Assembly: GCA_027186245.1 (NCBI GenBank)
Contig: CP114481.1
Location: 34,689,501-34,753,500 of the forward strand
Direction of reading: 5' to 3'
Origin: Coriaria nepalensis
Lineage: Eukaryota; Streptophyta; Magnoliopsida; Cucurbitales; Coriariaceae
DNA: 64,000 nt
The position numbers were made by a program, and so were the translations under genes. The notes below the pieces were generated by a model. It was not told the DNA's origin. It searched no databases and saw nothing but the letters and a program-made list of their open reading frames with translations. Shown here piece after piece: positions 39,001 through 52,027 of this stretch. Each line of letters opens with the position of its first letter. The stretch's first letter is position 1.

Positions 39001-42000
39001 TTTGAAAGAGCACTATTTTTGCACTTCAAATGCAAGTTTTGTGCATAACTTGCAAGTGATCAATGCAAGGAAAGTGTGCATTCATTTAACCTTAAAATCA
39101 TTTCAATGAGTCATTTCAAGTCGATATCTTATTTCAAAGCAAGTCGAACGAATTCTATTTTTGCACTACAAACACAAGTTTTGTGCATAACTTGCAAATG
39201 ATCAATGCAAGGAAAGTGTGCATTCGTTTAACCTTAAAATCATTTCAATGAGTCATTTCAGTCAATAACTTATTTCAAAGCAACTCGAACGAATTCTATT
39301 TTTGCACTACAAACACAAGTTTTCTGCATAACTTGCAAGTGATCAATGCAAGGAAAGTGTGCATTCGTTTAACCTTAAAATCATCTCATTGAGTCATTTC
39401 AAGTCAATATCTTATTTCAAAGAAATTTGAACGAGCACTATTTTTGCACTACAAATGCAAGTTTTGTGCATAACTTGCAAGTGATCAATGCAAGGAAAGT
39501 GTGCATTCATTTAACCTTAAAATCATTTCAATGAGTCATTTCAAGTCGATATCTTATTTCAAAGCAAGTCGAACGAATTCTATTTTTGCACTACAAACAC
39601 AAGTTTTCTGCATAACTTGCAAATGATCAATGCAAGGAAAGTGTGCATTCGTTTAACCTTAAAATCATTTCAATGAGTCATTTCATGTCAATAACTTATT
39701 TCAATGCAAGTCGAACGAATTCTATTTTTGCACTACAACCACAAGTTTTCTGCATAACTTGCAAATGATCAATGCAAGGAAAGTGCGCATTCGTATAACC
39801 TTAAAATCATTTCAATGAGTCATTTCAAGTCGATATCTTATTTCAAAGCAAGTCGAACAAATTCTATTTTTGCACTACAAACACAAGTTTTGAGCATAAC
39901 TTGCAAATGATCAATGCAAGAAAAGTGTGCATTCGTTTAACCTTAAAATCATTTCAATGAGTCATTTCCAGTCAATAACTTATTTCAAAGCAAGTCGAAA
40001 GAATTCTATTTTTGCACTACAAATGCAAGTTTTGGGCATAACTTGCAAATGATCAATGCAAGGAAAGTGTGCATTCGTTTAACCTTAAAATCATTTCAAT
40101 GAGTCATTTCAAGTCGATATCTTATTTCAAAGCAAGTCGAACGAATTCTATTTTTGCACTACAAACACACGTTTTGTGCATAACTTGCAAATGATCAATG
40201 CAACGAAAGTGTGCACTCGTTTAACCTTAAAATCATTTCAATGAGTCATTTCAAGTCAATAACTTATTTCAAAGCAAGTCGAACGAATTCTATTTGTGCA
40301 CTACAAACACAAGTTTTGTGCATAACTTGCAAATGATCAATGCAAGGAAAGTGTGCATTCGTTTAACCTTAAAATCATTTCAATGAGTCATTTGAAGTCA
40401 ATAACTTATTTCAAAGCAAGTCGAACGAATTCTATTTTTGCACTACAAACACAAGTTTTCTGCATAACTTGCAAATGATCAATGCAAGGAAAGTGTGCAT
40501 TCGTTGAACCTTAAAATCATTTCATTGAGTCATTTCAAGTCAATATCTTATTTCAAAGAAATTTGAACGAGCACTATTTTTGCACTACAAATGCAAGTTT
40601 TGTGCATAACTTGCAAGTGATCAATGCAAGGAAAGTGTGCATTCATTTAACCTTAAAATCATTTCAATGAGTCATTACAAGTCGATATCTTATTTCAAAG
40701 CAAGTCGAACGAATTCTATTTTTGCACTACAAACACAAGTTTTGTGCATAACTTGCAAATGATCAATGCAAGGAAAGTGTGCATTCGTTTAACCTTAAAA
40801 TCATTTCAATGAGTCATTTCAAGTCAATAACTTATTTCAAAGCAAGTCGAACGAATTCTATTTTTGCACTACAAACACAAGTTTTGTGCATAACTTGCAA
40901 ATGATCAATGCAAGGAAAGTGTGCATTCGTTTAACCTTAAAATCATTTCAATGAGTCATTTCAGTCAATAACTTATTTCAAAGCAACTCGAACGAATTCT
41001 ATTTTTGCACTACAAACACAAGTTTTCTGCATAACTTGCAAGTGATCAATGCAAGGAAAGTGTGCATTCGTTGAACCTTAAAATAATTTCATTGAGTCAT
41101 TTCAAGTCAATATCTTATTTCAAAGAAATTTGAACGAGCACTATTTTTGCACTTCAAATGCAAGTTTTGTGCATAACTTGCAAGTGATCAATGCAAGGAA
41201 AGTGTGCATTCATTTAACCTTAAAATCATTTCAATGAGTCATTTCAAGTCGATATCTTATTTCAAAGCAAGTCGAACGAATTCTATTTTTGCACTACAAA
41301 CACAAGTTTTGTGCATAACTTGCAAATGATCAATGCAAGGAAAGTGTGCATTCGTTTAACCTTAAAATCATTTCAATGAGTCATTCCAAGTCAATAACTT
41401 ATTTCAAAGCAAGTCGAACGAATTCTATTTTTGCACTACAAACACAAGTTTTGTGCATAACTTGCAAATGATCAATGCAAGGAAAGTGTGCATTCGTTTA
41501 ACCTTAAAATCATTTCAATGAGTCATTTCAGTCAATAACTTATTTCAAAGCAACTCGAACGAATTCTATTTTTGCACTACAAACACAAGTTTTCTGCATA
41601 ACTTGCAAGTGATCAATGCAAGGAAAGTGTGCATTCGTTGAACCTTAAAATAATTTCATTGAGTCATTTCAAGTCAATATCTTATTTCAAAGAAATTTGA
41701 ACGAGCACTATTTTTGCACTTCAAATCCAAGTTTTGTGCATAACTTGCAAGTGATCAATGCAAGGAAAGTGTGCATTCATTTAACCTTAAAATCATTTCA
41801 ATGAGTCATTTCAAGTCGATATCTTATTTCAAAGCAAGTCGAACGAATTCTATTTTTGCACTACAAACACAAGTTTTCTGCATAACTTGCAAATGATCAA
41901 TGCAAGGAAAGTGTGCATTCGTTTAACCTTAAAATCATTTCAATGAGTCATTTCATGTCAATAACTTATTTCAATGCAAGTCGAACGAATTCTATTTTTG

Positions 42001-44736
42001 CACTACAACCACAAGTTTTCTGCATAACTTGCAAATGATCAATGCAAGGAAAGTGCGCATTCGTATAACCTTAAAATCATTTCAATGAGTCATTTCAAGT
42101 CGATATCTTATTTCAAAGCAAGTCGAACAAATTCTATTTTTGCACTACAAACACAAGTTTTGTGCATAACTTGCAAATGATCAATGCAAGAAAAGTGTGC
42201 ATTCGTTTAACCTTAAAATCATTTCAATGAGTCATTTCCAGTCAATAACTTATTTCAAAGCAAGTCGAAAGAATTCTATTTTTGCACTACAAATGCAAGT
42301 TTTGGGCATAACTTGCAAATGATCAATGCAAGGAAAGTGTGCATTCGTTTAACCTTAAAATCATTTCAATGAGTCATTTCAAGTCGATATCTTATTTCAA
42401 AGCAAGTCGAACAAATTCTATTTTTGCACTACAAACACAAGTTTTGTGCATAACTTGCAAATGATCAATGCAAGAAAAGTGTGCATTCGTTTAACCTTAA
42501 AATCATTTCAATGAGTCATTTCCAGTCAATAACTTATTTCAAAGCAAGTCGAAAGAATTCTATTTTTGCACTACAAACACAAGTTTTGTGCATAACTTGC
42601 AAATGATCAATGCAAGGAAAGTGTGCATTCGTTTAACCTTAAAATCATTTCAATGAGTCATTTCAAGTCAATATCTTATTTCGAAGAAATTTGAACGAGC
42701 ACTATTTTTGCACTACAAATGCAAGTTTTGTGCATAACTTGCAAGTAATCAATCCAAGGAAAGTTTGCATTCGTTTAACCTTAAAATCATTTCAATGAGT
42801 CATTTCAAGTCGATATCTTATTTCAAAGCAAGTCGAACGAATTCTATTTTTGCACTACAAACACACGTTTTGTGCATAACTTGCAAATGATCAATGCAAC
42901 GAAAGTGTGCATTCGTTTAACCTTAAAATCATTTCAATGAGTCATTTCAAGTCAATAACTTATTTCAAAGCAAGTCGAACGAATTCTATTTTTGCACTAC
43001 AAGCACAAGTTTTGTGCATAACTTGCAAATGATCAATGCAAGGAAAGTGTGCATTCGTTTTACCTTAAAATCATTTCAATGAGTCATTTGAAGTCAATAA
43101 CTTATTTCAAAGCAAGTCGAACGAATTCTATTTTTGCACTACAAACACAAGTTTTCTGCATAACTTGCAAATGATCAATGCAAGGAAAGTGTGCATTCGT
43201 TGAACCTTAAAATAATTTCATTAAGTCATTTCAAGTCAATATCTTATTTCAAAGAAATTTGAACGAGCACTATTTTTGCACTTCAAATGCAAGTTTTGTG
43301 CATAACTTGCAAGTGATCAATGCAAGGAAAGTGTGCATTCATTTAACCTTAAAATCATTTCAATGAGTCATTTCAAGTCGATATCTTATTTCAAAGCAAG
43401 TCGAACGAATTCTATTTTTGCACTACAAACACAAGTTTTGTGCATAACTTGCAAATGATCAATGCAAGGAAAGTGTGCATTCGTTTAACCTTAAAATCAT
43501 TTCAATCAGTCATTTCAGTCAATAACTTATTTCAAAGCAACTCGAACGAATTCTATTTTTGCACTACAAACACAAGTTTTCTGCATAACTTGCAAGTGAT
43601 CAATGCAAGGAAAGTGTGCATTCGTTTAACCTTAAAATCATCTCATTGAGTCATTTCAAGTCAATATCTTATTTCAAAGAAATTTGAACGAGCACTATTT
43701 TTGCACTACAAATGCAAGTTTTGTGCATAACTTGCAAGTGATCAATGCAAGGAAAGTGTGCATTCATTTAACCTTAAAATCATTTCAATGAGTCATTTCA
43801 AGTCGATATCTTATTTCAAAGCAAGTCGAACGAATTCTATTTTTGCACTACAAACACAAGTTTTCTGCATAACTTGCAAATGATCAATGCAAGGAAAGTG
43901 TGCATTCGTTTAACCTTAAAATCATTTCAATGAGTCATTTCATGTCAATAACTTATTTCAATGCAAGTCGAACGAATTCTATTTTTGCACTACAACCACA
44001 AGTTTTCTGCATAACTTGCAAATGATCAATGCAAGAAAAGTGCGCATTCGTATAACCTTAAAATCATTTCAATGAGTCATTTCAAGTCGATATCTTATTT
44101 CAAAGCAAGTCGAACAAATTCTATTTTTGCACTACAAACACAAGTTTTGTGCATAACTTGCAAATGATCAATGCAAGAAAAGTGTGCATTCGTTTAACCT
44201 TAAAATCATTTCAATGAGTCATTTCCAGTCAATAACTTATTTCAAAGCAAGTCGAAAGAATTCTATTTTTGCACTACAAATGCAAGTTTTGGGCATAACT
44301 TGCAAATGATCAATGCAAGGAAAGTGTGCATTCGTTTAACCTTAAAATCATTTCAATGAGTCATTTCAAGTCGATATCTTATTTCAAAGCAAGTCGAACG
44401 AATTCTATTTTTGCACTACAAACACACGTTTTGTGCATAACTTGCAAATGATCAATGCAACGAAAGTGTGCATTCGTTTAACCTTAAAATCATTTCAATG
44501 AGTCATTTCAAGTCAATAACTTATTTCAAAGCAAGTCGAACGAATTCTATTTGTGCACTACAAACACAAGTTTTGTGCATAACTTGCAAATGATCAATGC
44601 AAGGAAAGTGTGCATTCGTTTAACCTTAAAATCATTTCAATGAGTCATTTGAAGTCAATAACTTATTTCAAAGCAAGTCGAACGAATTCTATTTTTGCAC
44701 TACAAACACAAGTTTTCTGCATAACTTGCAAATGAT
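36060..44736 (+). repeat. Second copy of the 8,516-bp tandem duplication
   Basis: This copy abuts the first directly. The 1-bp deletions recur at 39257, 40960, 41527 and 43514, each exactly 8,516 bp on. I noticed only a few differences: gttttgagcat near 39893 against gttttgtgcat at 31377, and tcaatcagtc at 43507 against tcaatgagtc at 34991. The match runs past one full period to about 44736, where caatgcaagg replaces caatccaagg. Near identity over 8.5 kb implies a recent unequal exchange or, alternatively, an assembly duplication. Confidence 0.9.
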
Positions 44737-47700
44737 CAATGCAAGGAAAGTGTGCATTCGTTGAACCTTAAAATCATTTCATTGAGTCATTTCAAGTCAA
44801 TATCTTATTTCAAAGAAATTTGAACGAGCACTATTTTTGCACTACAAATGCAAGTTTTGTGCATAACTTGCAAGTGATCAATGCAAGGAAAGTGTGCATT
44901 CATTTAACCTTAAAATCATTTCAATGAGTCATTTCAAGTCGATATCTTATTTCAAAGCAAGTCGAACGAATTCTATTTTTGCACTACAAACACAAGTTTT
45001 GTGCATAACTTGCAAATGATCAATGCAAGGAAAGTGTGCATTCGTTTAACCTTAAAATCATTTCAATGAGTCATTTCAAGTCAATAACTTATTTCAAAGC
45101 AAGTCGAACGAATTCTATTTTTGCACTACAAACACAAGTTTTCTGCATAACTTGCAAGTGATCAATGCAAGGAAAGTGTGCATTCGTTTAACCTTAAAAT
45201 CATCTCATTGAGTCATTTCAAGTCAATATCTTATTTCAAAGAAATTTGAACGAGCACTATTTTTGCACTACAAATGCAAGTTTTGTGCATAACTTGCAAG
45301 TGATCAATGCAAGGAAAGTGTGCATTCATTTAACCTTAAAATCATTTCAATGAGTCATTTCAGGTCGATATCTTATTTCAAAGCAAGTCGAACGAATTCA
45401 ATTTTTGCACTACAAACACAAGTTTTCTGCATAACTTGCAAATGATCAATGCAAGGAAAGTGTGCATTCGTTTAACCTTAAAATCATTTCAATGAGTCAT
45501 TTCATGTCAATAACTTATTTCAATGCAAGTCGAACGAATTCTATTTTTGCACTACAACCACAAGTTTTCTGCATAACTTGCAAATGATCAATGCAAGGAA
45601 AGTGCGCATTCGTTTAACCTTAAAATCATTTCAATGAGTCATTTCAAGTCGATATCTTATTTCAAAGCCAGTCGAACAAATTCTATTTTTGCACTACAAA
45701 CACAAGTTTTCTGCATAACTTGCAAATGATCAATGCAAGAAAAGTGTGCATTCGTTTAACCTTAAAATCATTTCAATGAGTCATTTCCAGTCAATAACTT
45801 ATTTCAAAGCAAGTCGAAAGAATTCTATTTTTGCACTACAAATGCAAGTTTTGGGCATAACTTGCAAATGATCAATGCAAGGAAAGTGTGCATTCGTTTA
45901 ACCTTAAAATCATTTCAATGAGTCATTTCAAGTCGATATCTTATTTCAAAGCAAGTCGAACGAATTCTATTTTTGCACTACAAACACACGTTTTGTGCAT
46001 AACTTGCAAATGATCAATGCAACGAAAGTGTGCATTCGTTTAACCTTAAAATCATTTCAATGAGTCATTTCAAGTCAATAACTTATTTCAAAGCAAGTCG
46101 AACGAATTCTATTTGTGCACTACAAACACAAGTTTTGTGCATAACTTGCAAATGATCAATGCAAGGAAAGTGTGCATTCGTTTAACCTTAAAATCATTTC
46201 AATGAGTCATTTGAAGTCAATAACTTATTTCAAAGCAAGTCGAACGAATTCTATTTTTGCACTACAAACACAAGTTTTCTGCATAACTTGCAAATGATCA
46301 ATGCAAGGAAAGTGTGCATTCGTTGAACCTTAAAATCATTTCATTGAGTCATTTCAAGTCAATATCTTATTTCAAAGAAATTTGAACGAGCACTATTTTT
46401 GCACTACAAATGCAAGTTTTGTGCATAACTTGCAAGTGATCAATGCAAGGAAAGTGTGCATTCATTTAACCTTAAAATCATTTCAATGAGTCATTTCAAG
46501 TCGATATCTTATTTCAAAGCAAGTCGAACGAATTCTATTTTTGCACTACAAACACAAGTTTTGTGCATAACTTGCAAATGATCAATGCAAGGAAAGTGTG
46601 CATTCGTTTAACCTTAAAATCATTTCAATGAGTCATTTCAAGTCAATAACTTATTTCAAAGCAAGTCGAACGAATTCTATTTTTGCACTACAAACACAAG
46701 TTTTCTGCATAACTTGCAAGTGATCAATGCAAGGAAAGTGTGCATTCGTTTAACCTTAAAATCATCTCATTGAGTCATTTCAAGTCAATATCTTATTTCA
46801 AAGAAATTTGAACGAGCACTATTTTTGCACTACAAATGCAAGTTTTGTGCATAACTTGCAAGTGATCAATGCAAGGAAAGTGTGCATTCATTTAACCTTA
46901 AAATCATTTCAATGAGTCATTTCAGGTCGATATCTTATTTCAAAGCAAGTCGAACGAATTCAATTTTTGCACTACAAACACAAGTTTTCTGCATAACTTG
47001 CAAATGATCAATGCAAGGAAAGTGTGCATTCGTTTAACCTTAAAATCATTTCAATGAGTCATTTCATGTCAATAACTTATTTCAATGCAAGTCGAACGAA
47101 TTCTATTTTTGCACTACAACCACAAGTTTTCTGCATAACTTGCAAATGATCAATGCAAGGAAAGTGCGCATTTGTTTAACCTTAAAATCATTTCAATGAG
47201 TCATTTCAAGTCGATATCTTATTTCAAAGCCAGTCGAACAAATTCTATTTTTGCACTACAAACACAAGTTTTCTGCATAACTTGCAAATGATCAATGCAA
47301 GAAAAGTGTGCATTCGTTTAACCTTAAAATCATTTCAATGAGTCATTTCCAGTCAATAACTTATTTCAAAGCAAGTCGAAAGAATTCTATTTTTGCCCTA
47401 CAAATGCAAGTTTTGGGCATAACTTGCAAATGATCAATGCAAGGAAAGTGTGCATTCGTTTAACCTTAAAATCATTTCAATGAGTCATTTCAAGTCGATA
47501 TCTTATTTCAAAGCAAGTCGAACGAATTCTATTTTTGCACTACAAACACACGTTTTGTGCATAACTTGCAAATGATCAATGCAAGGAAAGTGTGCATTCG
47601 TTTAACCTTAAAATCATTTCAATGAGTCATTTCAAGTCAATAACTTATTTCAAAGCAAGTCGAACAAATTCTATTTTTGCACTACAAACACAAGTTTTGT

Positions 47701-50700
47701 GCATAACTTGCAAATGATCAATGCAAGGAAAGTGTGCATTCGTTTAACCTTAAAATCATTTCAATGAGTCATTTGAAGTCAATAACTTATTTCAAAGCAA
47801 GTCGAACGAATTCTATTTTTGCACTACAAACACAAGTTTTCTGCATAACTTGCAAATGATCAATGCAAGGAAAGTGTGCATTCGTTGAACCTTAAAATCA
47901 TTTCATTGAGTCATTTCAAGTCAATATCTTATTTCAAAGAAATTTGAACGAGCACTATTTTTGCACTACAAATGCAAGTTTTGTGCATAACTTGCAAGTG
48001 ATCAATGCAAGGAAAGTGTGCATTCATTTAACCTTAAAATCATTTCAATGAGTCATTTCAAGTCGATATCTTATTTCAAAGCAAGTCGAACGAATTCTAT
48101 TTTTGCACTACAAACACAAGTTTTGTGCATAACTTGCAAATGATCAATGCAAGGAAAGTGTGCATTCGTTTAACCTTAAAATCATTTCAATGAGTCATTT
48201 CAAGTCAATAACTTATTTCAAAGCAACTCGAACGAATTCTATTTTTGCACTACAAACACAAGTTTTCTGCATAACTTGCAAGTGATCAATGCAAGGAAAG
48301 TGTGCATTCATTTAACCTTAAAATCATTTCAATGAGTCATTTCAAGTCGATATCTTATTTCGAAGCAAGTCGAACGAATTCTATTTTTGCACTACAAACA
48401 CAAGTTTTGTGCATAACTTGCAAATGATCAATGCAAGGAAAGTGTGCATTCGTTTAACCTTAAAATCATTTCAATGAGTCATTTCAAGTCAATAACTTAT
48501 TTCAAAGCAACTCGAACGAATTCTATTTTTGCACTACAAACACAAGTTTTCTGCATAACTTGCAAATGATCAATGCAAGGAAAGTGTGCATTCGTTTAAC
48601 CTTAAAATCATTTCAATGAGTCATTTCATGTCAATAACTTATTTCAATGCAAGTCGAACGAATTCTATTTTTGCACTACAACCACAAGTTTTCTGCATAA
48701 CTTGCAAATGATCAATGCAAGGAAAGTGCGCATTCGTTTAACCTTAAAATCATTTCAGTGAGTCATTTCAAGTCGATATCTTATTTCAAAGCCAGTCGAA
48801 CAAATTCTATTTTTGCACTACAAACACAAGTTTTCTGCATAACTTGCAAATGATCAATGCAAGAAAAGTGTGCATTCGTTTAACCTTAAAATCATTTCAA
48901 TGAGTCATTTCCAGTCAATAACTTATTTCAAAGCAAGTCGAAAGAATTCTATTTTTGCACTACAAATGCAAGTTTTGGGCATAACTTGCAAATGATCAAT
49001 GCAAGGAAAGTGTGCATTCGTTTAACCTTAAAATCATTTCAATGAGTCATTTCAAGTCGATATCTTATTTCAAAGCAAGTCGAACGAATTCTATTTTTGC
49101 ACTACAAACACACGTTTTGTGCATAACTTGCAAATGATCAATGCAACGAAAGTGTGCATTCGTTTAACCTTAAAATCATTTCAATGAGTCATTTCAAGTC
49201 AATAACTTATTTCAAAGCAAGTCGAACGAATTCTATTTGTGCACTACAAACACAAGTTTTGTGCATAACTTGCAAATGATCAATGCAAGGAAAGTGTGCA
49301 TTCGTTTAACCTTAAAATCATTTCAATGAGTCATTTGAAGTCAATAACTTATTTCAAAGCAAGTCGAACGAATTCTATTTTTGCACTACAAACACAAGTT
49401 TTCTGCATAACTTGCAAATGATCAATGCAAGGAAAGTGTGCATTCGTTGAACCTTAAAATCATTTCATTGAGTCATTTCAAGTCAATATCTTATTTCAAA
49501 GAAATTTGAACGAGCACTATTTTTGCACTACAAATGCAAGTTTTGTGCATAACTTGCAAGTGATCAATGCAAGGAAAGTGTGCATTCATTTAACCTTAAA
49601 ATCATTTCAATGAGTCATTTCAAGTCGATATCTTATTTCAAAGCAAGTCGAACGAATTCTATTTTTGCACTACAAACACAAGTTTTGTGCATAACTTGCA
49701 AATGATCAATGCAAGGAAAGTGTGCATTCGTTTAACCTTAAAATCATTTCAATGAGTCATTTCAAGTCAATAACTTATTTCAAAGCAAGTCGAACGAATT
49801 CTATTTTTGCACTACAAACACAAGTTTTCTGCATAACTTGCAAGTGATCAATGCAAGGAAAGTGTGCATTCGTTTAACCTTAAAATCATCTCATTGAGTC
49901 ATTTCAAGTCAATATCTTATTTCAAAGAAATTTGAACGAGCACTATTTTTGCACTACAAATGCAAGTTTTGTGCATAACTTGCAAGTGATCAATGCAAGG
50001 AAAGTGTGCATTCATTTAACCTTAAAATCATTTCAATGAGTCATTTCAGGTCGATATCTTATTTCAAAGCAAGTCGAACGAATTCAATTTTTGCACTACA
50101 AACACAAGTTTTCTGCATAACTTGCAAATGATCAATGCAAGGAAAGTGTGCATTCGTTTAACCTTAAAATCATTTCAATGAGTCATTTCATGTCAATAAC
50201 TTATTTCAATGCAAGTCGAACGAATTCTATTTTTGCACTACAACCACAAGTTTTCTGCATAACTTGCAAATGATCAATGCAAGGAAAGTGCGCATTCGTT
50301 TAACCTTAAAATCATTTCAATGAGTCATTTCAAGTCGATATCTTATTTCAAAGCCAGTCGAACAAATTCTATTTTTGCACTACAAACACAAGTTTTCTGC
50401 ATAACTTGCAAATGATCAATGCAAGAAAAGTGTGCATTCGTTTAACCTTAAAATCATTTCAATGAGTCATTTCCAGTCAATAACTTATTTCAAAGCAAGT
50501 CGAAAGAATTCTATTTTTGCCCTACAAATGCAAGTTTTGGGCATAACTTGCAAATGATCAATGCAAGGAAAGTGTGCATTCGTTTAACCTTAAAATCATT
50601 TCAATGAGTCATTTCAAGTCGATATCTTATTTCAAAGCAAGTCGAACGAATTCTATTTTTGCACTACAAACACACGTTTTGTGCATAACTTGCAAATGAT

Positions 50701-51700
50701 CAATGCAAGGAAAGTGTGCATTCGTTTAACCTTAAAATCATTTCAATGAGTCATTTCAAGTCAATAACTTATTTCAAAGCAAGTCGAACAAATTCTATTT
50801 TTGCACTACAAACACAAGTTTTGTGCATAACTTGCAAATGATCAATGCAAGGAAAGTGTGCATTCGTTTAACCTTAAAATCATTTCAATGAGTCATTTGA
50901 AGTCAATAACTTATTTCAAAGCAAGTCGAACGAATTCTATTTTTGCACTACAAACACAAGTTTTCTGCATAACTTGCAAATGATCAATGCAAGGAAAGTG
51001 TGCATTCGTTGAACCTTAAAATCATTTCATTGAGTCATTTCAAGTCAATATCTTATTTCAAAGAAATTTGAACGAGCACTATTTTTGCACTACAAATGCA
51101 AGTTTTGTGCATAACTTGCAAGTGATCAATGCAAGGAAAGTGTGCATTCATTTAACCTTAAAATCATTTCAATGAGTCATTTCAAGTCGATATCTTATTT
51201 CAAAGCAAGTCGAACGAATTCTATTTTTGCACTACAAACACAAGTTTTGTGCATAACTTGCAAATGATCAATGCAAGGAAAGTGTGCATTCGTTTAACCT
51301 TAAAATCATTTCAATGAGTCATTTCAAGTCAATAACTTATTTCAAAGCAACTCGAACGAATTCTATTTTTGCACTACAAACACAAGTTTTCTGCATAACT
51401 TGCAAGTGATCAATGCAAGGAAAGTGTGCATTCATTTAACCTTAAAATCATTTCAATGAGTCATTTCAAGTCGATATCTTATTTCGAAGCAAGTCGAACG
51501 AATTCTATTTTTGCACTACAAACACAAGTTTTGTGCATAACTTGCAAATGATCAATGCAAGGAAAGTGTGCATTCGTTTAACCTTAAAATCATTTCAATG
51601 AGTCATTTCAAGTCAATAACTTATTTCAAAGCAACTCGAACGAATTCTATTTTTGCACTACAAACACAAGTTTTCTGCATAACTTGCAAGTGATCAATGC
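43864..51700 (+). repeat. 11-unit higher-order repeat (1,562 bp), about five copies
   Basis: The distinctive ttcatgtcaataac/ttcaatgcaagtcg unit lies at 43934, 45496, 47058, 48620 and 50182, stepping exactly 1,562 bp. Within each HOR it is followed by the acaaccacaag, gtgcgcattcg, cagtcgaacaaattc, caagaaaag, tttccagtc/gtcgaaagaattc, ttttgggcat, cacacgttttg and tttgaagtc units in constant order. This is the most regular HOR in the window. Confidence 0.92.
45445..51692 (+). repeat. 22-unit superstructure (3,124 bp), two adjacent copies
   Basis: Alternate 11-unit HORs match best. ttgccctac at 47393 recurs at 50517, ttctatttgtg at 46107 recurs at 49231, and cgaagcaagtcg at 48361 recurs at 51485; all three offsets are 3,124 bp. 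The match breaks near 48569/51693, giving units of about 45445-48568 and 48569-51692. I noticed a few differences, including gtgcgcatttg near 47170 versus gtgcgcattcg near 50294, and a ttcagtgag change near 48757. Confidence 0.85.
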
Positions 51701-52027
51701 AAGGAAAGTGTGCATTCGTTTAACCTTAAAATCATCTTATTGAGTCATTTCAAGTCAATATCTTATTTCAAAGAAATTTGAACGAGCACTAGTTTTGCAC
51801 TACAAATGCAAGTTTTGTGCATAACTTGCAAGTGATCAATGCAAGGAAAGTGTGCATTCATTTAACCTTAAAATCATTTCAATGAGTCATTTCAAGTCGA
51901 TATCTTATTTCAAAGCAAGTCGAACGAATTCTATTTTTGCACTACAAACACAAGTTTTCTGCATAACTTGCAAATGATCAATGCAAGGAAAGTGTGCATT
52001 CGTTTAACCTTAAAATCATTTCAATGA

